This document shows, in pieces, positions 57,497 through 64,000 of a DNA stretch of 64,000 bases. This DNA comes from Bradyrhizobium sp. sBnM-33 (lineage in GTDB: Bacteria > Pseudomonadota > Alphaproteobacteria > Rhizobiales > Xanthobacteraceae). Position 1 is the first letter of the stretch. Every line of letters starts with the position of its first letter. A program made the position numbers and the translations under genes. The notes below the pieces were generated by a model. The model was not told the DNA's origin, searched no databases, and was given only the letters and a program-made list of their open reading frames with translations. Location: positions 2,790,001 to 2,854,000 of the forward strand of contig NZ_CP136624.1 in the NCBI RefSeq assembly GCF_032917945.1, in the 5' to 3' direction.

Positions 57497-57568
57497 TTAC
57501 TTCTTCATCTTCTTCTTTTTGGCCTTTTTCCCGGTGGTCTTCTTCGCCTTCTTCGCTTTCTTGGCCAT
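57497..57568 (-). CDS. 23-residue lysine-rich peptide
   Basis: Starts ATG at 57568, GGAGGGG 3-5 bp upstream, and encodes MAKKAKKAKKTTGKKAKKKK plus a short end (MKK). Fourteen of 23 residues are lysine. The strong ribosome-binding site and clean stop suggest a real small gene. Comparable Lys/Ala-rich tails occur in bacterial histone-H1-like DNA-binding proteins, so nucleic-acid binding is plausible. Too short for routine gene callers. Confidence 0.5.
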   Translation of the reverse strand: MAKKAKKAKKTTGKKAKKKKMKK

Positions 57569-57954
57569 ATGCCCCTCCGTTAAATCTCAAATGAGATCGC
57601 TTACTGCGCAGACCGGAATCGGCCCGCACACGAGAAAGCGTACCATGGAATTTGCAAGATTGACATTGAGACGTCTTGTTCGTGGGCTACCGCGCTCGAG
57701 TGTCTGCCGTGGGGTCAGCACGGGGGCGAGAGAAGGGTTCTCGCAACCACGGCCGATTTTCATTATGTGATCCGGCGTTGGGCGATCCGCTAAGACACCA
57801 GCAGAAACTTGCGCGGGTATGATCGGGACACTGGCGGACTGATGCAATCGGCGCCCAAAAGTACCCGCTGGGCCGTTCTGTTGCCCCATTTGGCCGAAAC
57901 GATCAGCACTCCGAAGTGCTTTCTAGCTTGGGGCAGGCCCTGAACCATCCCGAC

Positions 57955-58758
57955 ATGTCTTCGCACCGCCGTCCGCGCGATGGCATCGCTCGCCTTGATC
58001 CGGCGGGCTATGACCCATGCGACTGGGCGTGGGAGTTCTTGCGCCGGAACAAAGACTATATCGCCGAGTGGCGAGGCTCCGTTCCTCGACGTCTGCCGTA
58101 CATCAGACTTAGCGATGGGACGTGGCTGTTGCGTCTGCGGCGACGCTTTCCTCGCGCCGAACGATGGGGACTTTATGCCTTTGCCGACCCCGCGCTACGC
58201 GCCCGGCAGGCACCGGTGTTCTGGCACGTCGATGCCCTGAAGCGGGTGATCCGCCTCAACGCCCAAATGCGAAATGGCAACGAAAACACGCCGCCGTCCA
58301 CGCTTGCGGACTTCAAGGTCAATCGAATGGCGGTCATCGGTGTCGACGAAATCCCATTGGTGTTGGTGAAGGGAGCGGGCGTTCATGTCCCCCTCGAAAT
58401 TCGCGGTCTTCCTGCCCTGACTGCGCCCTTTGCGCCGGTCTTTGAGCTCCATGGCCTCGGCGACCTCTCCGCGCAAATCGAGCTTCTGAAGCGCCTGAAG
58501 CGTTTCACCGAGCCTGGCCAGAGGACGATACAAACGCCGCCGTTCGCAAGCGACGAACGTATGCACCACGCCCTGATCGCGCTCGATGAAAGCCTGGAGG
58601 GCAAGACCTACCGCCAGATCGCAATCACGATCTTCGGGGAGAAAAAAGTTGCGGAGGAATGGCACGGGCACAGTCAATTCCTGAAGGATCGCACGCGACG
58701 GCTTGTTGCCAAGGGAACCGAATTGATGAAGGGCGGCTATCGCGATCTCCTGAGCTAG
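57955..58758 (+). CDS. DUF6499/DUF2285 transcription activator of ICE excision (FseA-like)
   Basis: 267 residues. The N-terminal GYDPCDWAWEFLRRNKDYIA is the DUF6499 signature and the C-terminal LDESLEGKTYRQIAITIFGE with the FLKDRTRRLVAKGTELMKG end is the DUF2285 DNA-binding domain. In M. loti ICESym the two domains are encoded by msi172 and msi171 and joined by programmed ribosomal frameshifting into FseA, which activates rdfS. Here both domains are in one continuous frame. It lies directly before the excisionase-like gene, as expected for its regulator. The ATG at 57955 (MSSHRRPRDG) is preferred over in-frame starts upstream. Confidence 0.8.
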   Translation: MSSHRRPRDGIARLDPAGYDPCDWAWEFLRRNKDYIAEWRGSVPRRLPYIRLSDGTWLLRLRRRFPRAERWGLYAFADPALRARQAPVFWHVDALKRVIRLNAQMRNGNENTPPSTLADFKVNRMAVIGVDEIPLVLVKGAGVHVPLEIRGLPALTAPFAPVFELHGLGDLSAQIELLKRLKRFTEPGQRTIQTPPFASDERMHHALIALDESLEGKTYRQIAITIFGEKKVAEEWHGHSQFLKDRTRRLVAKGTELMKGGYRDLLS

Positions 58759-58911
58759 CCGCTTCTTGTCGCGGCTGCTTGACGAGACTTGCTTTCGCGG
58801 GATGGCGAAACAGACCCTGCCGCATTCGCCACTCCCAATTAGGTTGCCAATGTGACGACGCTTCTTCTCACGCCTCGTGCTTGATGAGGTAGGTGACAAG
58901 GAGCCTCGGAA

Positions 58912-59130
58912 ATGACGAAGAGTGACGACAAAGAGTCCGATAAGCCGTTTCTCAACACGGTAGAGGCTGCCGCCTGGCTGCGCCTCACCAAGAATACCCT
59001 TGAAAAAATGCGGGTGAACGGCAGAGGGCCCGCCTACCGCAAGCACGGACGCTATGTCCGCTACCACATCGAAGACCTCATCGAATATTCGCAAGCCAAT
59101 AAGCGGAGGTCAACCTCCGATGCTGATTGA
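58912..59130 (+). CDS. RdfS-like excisionase (helix-turn-helix)
   Basis: 72 residues with the winged helix-turn-helix of MerR/excisionase type: FLNTVEAAAWLRLTKNTLEK then GPAYRKHGRYVRYHIEDLIE. In rhizobial ICEs this small protein directs excision and sits before traF and the relaxase gene; the same order is seen here. AAGGAGCC precedes the start. Its end overlaps traF by 11 bp. Confidence 0.82.
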   Translation: MTKSDDKESDKPFLNTVEAAAWLRLTKNTLEKMRVNGRGPAYRKHGRYVRYHIEDLIEYSQANKRRSTSDAD

Positions 59131-59659
59131 TCGCGCAAGTCCCTGGCGCCAACTGGCCGTGCTCTCGGCCATGTGCGCCAGCATCATCGCAGTGCTGATT
59201 TCCTTCGCGAACGGGATGCCGCTGTTGATCTATAATGCCTCGGGCAGCGCGCCACTCGGCTTCTACTATCTGGAGCAACGGCTGCCCGCGCACGGTGAAC
59301 TGGCGCTGTTCAGACCGCCGCCGGCTATTGAGCTCCTGATCATCGCGCATGGTGTTTTGCCCGGGCCGGTACCCCTTCTGAAGCAGGTGGCTGCGGCCGG
59401 CGGCGATGAAGTGTGCCGCGCCAAAGCACCGATCGAATCGATCTTGGTCAATGGAAAGGTCATTGTAGAGGTGCTTCAGAACGATCGAGGGGGACGGCCC
59501 CTGCCAACCTGGGAAGGCTGCTTGCGGCTTGTTGAAGGAGAATTTTTCCTGCTGCAGCCGCACCCTCATTCGTTCGACTCGCGATACTTCGGCCCGGTGC
59601 TGCGCTGCGACGTCCTGGGCGTGGCGCATCCGCTCTGGACCTGGAATCCAAATATTTGA
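59120..59659 (+). CDS. traF: TraF-type S26 signal peptidase (conjugative pilin-maturation protease)
   Basis: 179 residues. An N-terminal membrane helix (about 9-30) is followed by the catalytic Ser43 in NASGSAPLGFYYLE and Lys88 in PLLKQVAAAGGDEVC, the S26 dyad; the C-terminal HPHSFDSRYFGPV is the family signature. It processes the pilin of the transfer apparatus. GCGGAGG lies upstream of the ATG at 59120, within the end of the excisionase gene, so the two are coupled. Confidence 0.9.
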   Translation: MLIDRASPWRQLAVLSAMCASIIAVLISFANGMPLLIYNASGSAPLGFYYLEQRLPAHGELALFRPPPAIELLIIAHGVLPGPVPLLKQVAAAGGDEVCRAKAPIESILVNGKVIVEVLQNDRGGRPLPTWEGCLRLVEGEFFLLQPHPHSFDSRYFGPVLRCDVLGVAHPLWTWNPNI

Positions 59660-59799
59660 AGTTGCCCATGACAGCGATCGTGCGTGTCAGAAAAAGGCGC
59701 GCACCTTCCCCGGTATGCCGCTGAGCCTTCGTTCGGGCAGATCGCGAACCTGCGGTCAAGCAAGCTCTTCCATTGAGACCAACGGGTGAACGAGCGAAG
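59660..59799. other. Short gap between traF and the IS66 element
   Basis: No gene seen; on related ICEs further transfer genes follow traF. The 8-bp target site GAGCGAAG ends at 59799. Confidence 0.4.
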
Positions 59800-59825
59800 G
59801 TAAGCGTCCGGAGCTTGCACATCAG

Positions 59826-59968
59826 TCAGGTCTTGACATGATTTTCTGTTTTCCAGGTCCACGGCAGCAGTTCGTCGAGGCGGTTGATGGGGTGACCATC
59901 CACCATTCGCATGAGCACGTTGCACAGGTAAGCGTAGGGTTCGACACCGTTGAGTTTGCAGGTTTATG
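59826..59968 (-). pseudogene. C-terminal end of IS66 tnpC
   Basis: LNGVEPYAYLCNVLMRMVDG then LDELLPWTWKTENHVKT and a stop at 59826, the conserved IS66 TnpC C-terminus. The rest was lost with the internal insertion. Confidence 0.8.
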
Positions 59969-59975
59969 TCGCCCG

Positions 59976-60627
59976 CCGAACTATGCCGAACGGGTTTGGT
60001 ATGGCACGCCGTTGTCACGCTGGCACCGTCGATCGCGTCGACGGCAGCCCCATTCCATTCGGCATAATCTGGTCGTTCAGAGCGCCTCCAGAAAGGCGAG
60101 CAGGCGGTCGTTCGGCTGGAAGCGGGTTCGCTTGCCGCGCTCGTACGGCTCGAGCTTCGCCAGGGCAGCTTCCTTGAGGGCGAGGTGGGCGTGCAGGTAC
60201 GTCTGCGTCGTCTCGACCGATTCATGACCGAGTCACAGCGCGATCACGGAGCAGTCGACGCCGGCTTACAGCAGTTCCATCGCAGCGCTGTGTCGCCTAT
60301 GTCTTGGTCGATATAGCAGGCATACCTGCGCGATGCACACCCTGTAGGCAACCCGTGCGGAAGGTCTCGCTCTGGCTCGGACACGCCAACCTGCCAAGTA
60401 CCGAGGTCTACCTGCGCGCGGACCCGACCGAAAAGCTCGAAGCGCTCGCCGCCATGGTGCCGCCGATGCTGAAGCCCGGACGCTTCCGCGCGCCTGACAA
60501 GCTGCTCGCCATGCTGAGCACGGTCAAACGCAGGCCGGATTATGCGGAGTAAGATCTACGAGAAAAGCCGCGGCGGCCGCAACATTCCGCCGCGGACTCT
60601 GCATAACCGTGCGCTCCGCATAATCCT
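59976..60627. mobile_element. Remnants of two tyrosine recombinases inside IS66 (RIT-like)
   Basis: On the minus strand (60077-60240) a frame ends HESVETTQTYLHAHLALKEA...NDRLLAFLEAL. On the plus strand (about 60361-60552) another reads VSLWLGHANLPSTEVYLRAD...TVKRRPDYAE. Both are C-termini of phage-integrase-type enzymes with the catalytic Tyr. Near their ends the motif TATGC(C/G)GA recurs (for example 59983, 60051, 60541 and 60615), as at the ends of recombinase-in-trio elements. The N-terminal parts are missing. Confidence 0.6.
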
Positions 60628-60684
60628 CATGTCGGTATAGCCCAGCGCCACATGCACCTTTACGCCCGCGGGCACGATCATCAT
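60628..60684 (-). pseudogene. First 19 codons of IS66 tnpB
   Basis: MMIVPAGVKVHVALGYTDM matches the TnpB start and ends abruptly at GYTDM, exactly where the recombinase-associated repeat begins. It overlaps the tnpA stop (ATGA). Confidence 0.75.
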
Positions 60685-61565
60685 GGCGCGATCTCTCCGC
60701 TTTTAACGCGCGCCCGCACGACATCAGGATCGCTGTCGGCGGTAGCAAAGACCTGCCGCCCGTCGGGCGGATCAACAGCCGTCGTTCCGTCAGGCGGTTG
60801 CAGAAAGCGCGTGGCTACTATGTCGTCCGCCAGCGCGACGGAAGCGAGCCTTGCACGTTTCTTTTGCGCTACGGCGAACTCCACCCGCCAGCGGAACAGC
60901 AGCCCGGTAACGATGCCGTGCTTGCGGACAACGCTGGAGACCGTTGTACCCGGCTGCTCGCTTTCCATTACGATCGCAAGCTTCTGTTCATCGCTGAAGA
61001 AGCGCCGGACGGGCGTCGCTGGCGTTTGCGCAGCGTCATTTGCTGCTCCTGTCAAGTGGCTTTCGGAGGCCGATTTCTTAGCACTAGTGCCAACGACGGG
61101 GCGGGCGGAGTGGTGAAGATGCGCGCGCCAGTCGATTTCAATCTCGCCGCCGTCCAACCGGTCAAGCCATTTGCGGAGCGCATAGGGCGACAGACACAGC
61201 GCAGCAGCGTATTCGCGAACGCCCATTCCGCTCCAGTTCATCGCCTCGACGTGCATAGCCCAGAACGCCTGAACTGCTCGCGATTGCGTGTCGGTGCTCA
61301 CACTAAAGCGCCGCCGCTGGCGTCGTTTCAGTCCTTTTTCTCGCTCCTCGCGACGCTTCTCGCGGCGCAATTCGGTCTGATATTCCGTAAGCTTGCGTGC
61401 AGCCTCCTCCCCAGTGAGCGCGTTGAGCCAGCGCGCGAACGTTCCCTCGTCCAATCGATGCCGACGGCAATACGCGACACGCGAAACGCCGCTGCGCCGC
61501 CAGGCCTCGATGTGAATCGACCACCACTCGCGTCTGGCTTTGCTTTGGAAATGTTTTGGACCCAC
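60681..61565 (-). CDS. IS66 TnpA-type accessory protein, long form
   Basis: 294 residues. Two helix-turn-helix segments: EWWSIHIEAWRRSGVSRVAY at 14-33 and AMHVEAMNWSGMGVREYAAA, followed by FFSDEQKLAIVMESEQPGTT and SVVRKHGIVTGLLFRWRVEF, the IS66 orf1 pattern. It is longer than standard TnpA (100-150 residues) because of the duplicated N-terminal part. Open and intact, but the element around it is dead. Confidence 0.75.
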   Translation of the reverse strand: MGPKHFQSKARREWWSIHIEAWRRSGVSRVAYCRRHRLDEGTFARWLNALTGEEAARKLTEYQTELRREKRREEREKGLKRRQRRRFSVSTDTQSRAVQAFWAMHVEAMNWSGMGVREYAAALCLSPYALRKWLDRLDGGEIEIDWRAHLHHSARPVVGTSAKKSASESHLTGAANDAAQTPATPVRRFFSDEQKLAIVMESEQPGTTVSSVVRKHGIVTGLLFRWRVEFAVAQKKRARLASVALADDIVATRFLQPPDGTTAVDPPDGRQVFATADSDPDVVRARVKSGEIAP

Positions 61566-61851
61566 CGGAGATTCTCCAATGCAGCAGAGAACCCGAAATG
61601 GAACGAGAACGCACTCTCAGAAAGTCGTGCAAGCTCCGGACGCTTACGAGCGAAGCCGGAGGGCAAGATAAAAGCACTGGCGCCGAGGCGCGCCTAAGTC
61701 GTTGTCTGCACATCCTGGATTTGTCGCCAGCCGTAACGGCATTGTCGCCAATGAGACAGCAGCGCCTTGGCGCGATTGACGAAACACGTCTGCGTCTTGC
61801 GACTAGACGTGAGAGCACGCACATGCTCCGCCGCGACGGCGGAGAGCGGCG

Positions 61852-63819
61852 ATGTCGGACACCGACGATGAATTCAGGGTCAGGCTCGGGCGGATTGGCA
61901 ACCGCCGCGGCCGCAAGGCCACAAGCTACGTCAAACGCGTGCGCAAGATCGCCGCGAAAGGTGGCACGGGACGACCGCGCAGACGGGCGGTTTTCATCGG
62001 CTCGCGGATCGGCCGCGGCCATGCCAAGGGAGCAGTTTCCGCGAGCCATCGTTCGGCAGGTACGCGCCGCGTGGTCATCAAGGCCCGCATTGTCCGCGCC
62101 AAGGCAGGCGACAATGGCGCCGCGAGAGCGCATCTGCGCTACATCCAGCGCGACGGCGTTACCCGTGAGGGCGATCCCGGCGAGTTGTATGATGTTGGCA
62201 GCAACCGTGCGGACGGGAAGACGTTCGCGGAACGAGGCGCGGAAGACCGCCACCAGTTCCGGTTCATCGTCGCCCCGGAAGACAGCAACGAGCTTGCCGA
62301 TCTCAAGCCGTTCGTGCGTGATCTGATGCGGCAGATGGAATCGGACCTCGGCACGAGGTTGGATTGGGTGGCAGTCGATCACTTCAACACCGGCCATCCG
62401 CACAGCCACATCGTGGTGCGCGGCAAGGACGATCGGGGCAAGGACCTTGTGATCGCGCGCGACTACATCGCACATGGCATCCGCGCGCGCGCCAGCGAGC
62501 TCATCACCCGCGAGTTGGGACCGGAGAGCGAACTGGAGGCAATGCGCAAGCTTGAGAACGAAGTCGGCGCCGAGCGGTTTACCCGACTCGATCGTGCCAT
62601 CCTGCGTGACCCAACCGAAGGAACCTTGAGGCTTGCCGCCAAACCTGAGCGCCATCCGGAGCGGTACGCCATGCGTATGGGGCGGCTGCGAACGCTGGAG
62701 CAGATGGGCCTGGCGCAGGAGACCGCGCCCGGCGTTTGGCGGGTCATGCCGGAGATGGAGCAGGCGCTTCGGCGGATGGGCGAGCGCTGCGATATCATCA
62801 AGACGATGCATCGCGATCTGACCGCCGCAGGAATCCACCGTGCCGCCGGTGACCATGTGATCTTCGACGGGCAGGCCGGCGCCGCGCGCGTGATCGGGCG
62901 GCTGGTCGCGGAAGGGGTTTCTGACGAGTTGCACGACCGCCGATACGTCATCGTGGACGGGATCGATGGGCGAACGCATTACGCCGATCTTGGAGTCCGG
63001 CAGGCTACCGACGAACCCTTGATCCGAAATACGATCGTCGAGGTTCGCGCGCGCGACGTCAGCCCGCGCGACGTTGACCGGACGATCGCGGAGGTCGCTG
63101 GCCGCAACCGTGGCGTCTACAGCGCCGAACTGCATCGAGAGTTCGATCCGAAGGCCTCCGGGGAGTACATTCAGGCGCATGTCCGCCGGCTGGAAGCCAT
63201 GCGGCGGCAAGGCCTGGTCGAGCGCTCCATTAGCGGCGACTGGTCCATTGATGCGGATCATCTTGAACGCGCCGGTCAGTTCGAGGCCGCGCAGCGATCG
63301 CGCAACCCGGCGCGGATCACGGTGCTATCCTGGCAGAGCCTCGACGAATTGCCCCGCGCGTCCGGCGCGACCTGGCTCGACAAGCAACTCGTTGCCAGAT
63401 CGCCGGAGGTGATCTCATCGAGGGGACTGGGGGCGGAATTCGAGGGCGCGCTTCGCTTGCGACGACAGTGGTTGCTGGCGCAAGGCCTTGCGCGCGAGCA
63501 GGGCGGACGGATCGCCTACGCGCGCAATCTGCTGCAAACGCTGGAGCGGCGGGAACTAGCCGAGGTCGGCGCGCGCATAACCCGCGATACCGGCCTTGAT
63601 TACGCCGAGCCCAAACCGGGCGACCGGATCACAGGTATTTATCACCGCATGCTGACGCTCAGCAGCGGGCGGTTCGCGCTGATTGAGCGTACGCGCGACT
63701 TCAGCCTCGTGCCGTGGCGACCAGTGCTTGAGCGGGCCAAGGGCCAGGCGGTCACTGGCGTCGTCGGCGGCGAGGGGATCTCGTGGTCGATCGGACAAAA
63801 GCGCGTTTTGGGCTTATAG
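61852..63819 (+). CDS. rlxS: RlxS-type relaxase (DUF3363), DNA transfer initiation
   Basis: 655 residues, full length. Nicks the ICE at its origin of transfer and pilots the strand to the recipient. Family marks are GRIGNRRGRKATSYVKRVRK at the start, HLRYIQRDGVTREG (Tyr97 region) and the metal-binding FNTGHPHSHIVVRGKDDRGK (His182, 184, 186), then DYIAHGIRARASELITRELG and a long C-terminal DUF3363 region with PGDRITGIYHRML. The long opposite-strand frame is a shadow. ATG at 61852 (MSDTDDEFRVRLG); GGAGAGCGGCG lies just upstream. Confidence 0.92.
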   Translation: MSDTDDEFRVRLGRIGNRRGRKATSYVKRVRKIAAKGGTGRPRRRAVFIGSRIGRGHAKGAVSASHRSAGTRRVVIKARIVRAKAGDNGAARAHLRYIQRDGVTREGDPGELYDVGSNRADGKTFAERGAEDRHQFRFIVAPEDSNELADLKPFVRDLMRQMESDLGTRLDWVAVDHFNTGHPHSHIVVRGKDDRGKDLVIARDYIAHGIRARASELITRELGPESELEAMRKLENEVGAERFTRLDRAILRDPTEGTLRLAAKPERHPERYAMRMGRLRTLEQMGLAQETAPGVWRVMPEMEQALRRMGERCDIIKTMHRDLTAAGIHRAAGDHVIFDGQAGAARVIGRLVAEGVSDELHDRRYVIVDGIDGRTHYADLGVRQATDEPLIRNTIVEVRARDVSPRDVDRTIAEVAGRNRGVYSAELHREFDPKASGEYIQAHVRRLEAMRRQGLVERSISGDWSIDADHLERAGQFEAAQRSRNPARITVLSWQSLDELPRASGATWLDKQLVARSPEVISSRGLGAEFEGALRLRRQWLLAQGLAREQGGRIAYARNLLQTLERRELAEVGARITRDTGLDYAEPKPGDRITGIYHRMLTLSSGRFALIERTRDFSLVPWRPVLERAKGQAVTGVVGGEGISWSIGQKRVLGL

Positions 63820-63866
63820 TTCAGCTTAACGTCATAAGTTCCATATAAGCTATTGATATGCCAGTA

Positions 63867-63898
63867 AGTTATACTAGTTTTATGGATTTAGTATAACT
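63867..63898. promoter_or_regulatory. Paired operator 1
   Basis: AGTTATACTA and its complement TAGTATAACT separated by 12 bp, in an AT-rich region. Identical geometry to operator 2, 54 bp further on. Confidence 0.65.
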
Positions 63899-63920
63899 GA
63901 CTTGTCTTTCGAGTTCCAGC

Positions 63921-63952
63921 AGTTATACTATTTTTTCTAAAATAGTATAACG
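63921..63952. promoter_or_regulatory. Paired operator 2
   Basis: AGTTATACTA and TAGTATAACG, again 12 bp apart, ending 11 bp before the start codon at 63964. Half-site spacing (22 bp centre to centre) is about two helical turns, so a dimer could bind each pair on one face. Confidence 0.65.
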
Positions 63953-63963
63953 GATCATCCGCC

Positions 63964-64000
63964 ATGGCTTCCACCCAACGTCTCGATATCACCTATCAGA
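63964..64000 (+). CDS. Start of a gene leaving the window
   Basis: Only 12 residues (MASTQRLDITYQ) are visible, so the product is unknown. The AT-rich upstream region with two paired operators suggests a tightly regulated gene, perhaps autoregulated. Confidence 0.5.
   Translation, partial: MASTQRLDITYQ

Larger units (their letters stand above)
59800..61647 (-). mobile_element. IS66-family element with 8-bp target duplication, interrupted internally
   Basis: Terminal repeats GTAAGCGTCCGGAGCTTGCA (59800) and its complement ending at 61647, flanked by GAGCGAAG on both sides (59792-59799 and 61648-61655), a perfect IS66-type duplication. Inside, on the minus strand: tnpA complete, the first 19 codons of tnpB, recombinase remnants (59976-60627), and the C-terminus of tnpC. 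The element has lost its middle and cannot transpose alone. Confidence 0.9.

Noticed and set aside
61303..63261. 652-residue open frame on the minus strand
   Set aside because: It is the antisense shadow of the relaxase gene and the end of the IS66 tnpA region; the residues show no protein family and the plus strand is clearly coding.
1..64000. tRNA gene or attachment site of the island
   Set aside because: No cloverleaf-like sequence with GTTCGAATC-type T arm was recognised; integration sites are likely outside the window.

Overview
The window looks like part of the symbiosis island (a large integrative and conjugative element, ICE) of a Bradyrhizobium-type soybean or legume symbiont. The evidence is the combination of Nod-factor fucosylation genes (noeL-nolK), a nodM-type glucosamine synthase, two putative type III effectors behind tts-box-like promoters, broken nifS/nifT/fixI pieces, a FixK-type site before hemN, a LuxR/LuxI pair with a lux box, and an ICE excision/transfer block. 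Much of the window is decaying: frameshifted genes, insertion-sequence scars and long stretches without a convincing gene. Identifications rest on recognising protein motifs by eye; no database search was run.

Layout. 1-0.9 kb: edge of an OmpR-like response regulator and a LivK-like remnant. 0.9-3 kb: gene-poor, with a duplicated sequence carrying MerR-type promoter sites. 3-5.5 kb: a 737-residue repeat-rich effector with its tts box. 5.6-7.2 kb: two P-loop ATPase genes, one frameshifted and one lacking the Walker lysine. 9.4-10.7 kb: luciferase-like flavin monooxygenase. 11.5-13.6 kb: nolK and noeL. 14-20 kb: broken FkbM methyltransferase, an intact phosphopantetheinyl transferase, broken GNAT and histidine decarboxylase genes, an Lrp regulator. 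20-25 kb: IS66, IS630 and IS6-like scars and a serine recombinase fragment. 24.8-27.6 kb: a second effector with tts box, then decayed nifS-nifT and an acidic protein. 27.6-31 kb: an alpha/beta hydrolase cut by nested IS481 and IS1182 elements sharing a CTAG target.

31-39 kb: LysR regulator, the quorum-sensing trio (luxR-type, luxI-type, degenerate isochorismatase), a broken di-iron protein and nodM/glmS. 39-43.4 kb: LRV iron-sulfur protein, hemN with FixK-type box, broken fixI, two small conserved-looking genes. 43.6-45.8 kb: an IS91-like element. 46.3-51.2 kb: a high-GC foreign-looking cluster (class III aminotransferase, sulfotransferase, MFS exporter, GMC oxidoreductase), translationally coupled; only the GMC gene is intact.

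52-64 kb: the ICE module: ArdC-like antirestriction protein, Toprim protein, DUF2493 and DUF736 proteins, a DUF6499/DUF2285 activator (FseA-like), an RdfS-like excisionase, TraF protease, an IS66 element with exact 8-bp target duplication that is itself interrupted by recombinase remnants, the RlxS-type relaxase, and a gene start at the window edge preceded by two identical paired operators. By analogy with the Mesorhizobium loti island, the LuxR/LuxI pair would signal to the FseA-like activator, which would switch on the excisionase and the TraF/relaxase genes. That chain is inferred here, and the missing genes between traF and rlxS suggest that transfer may be impaired.
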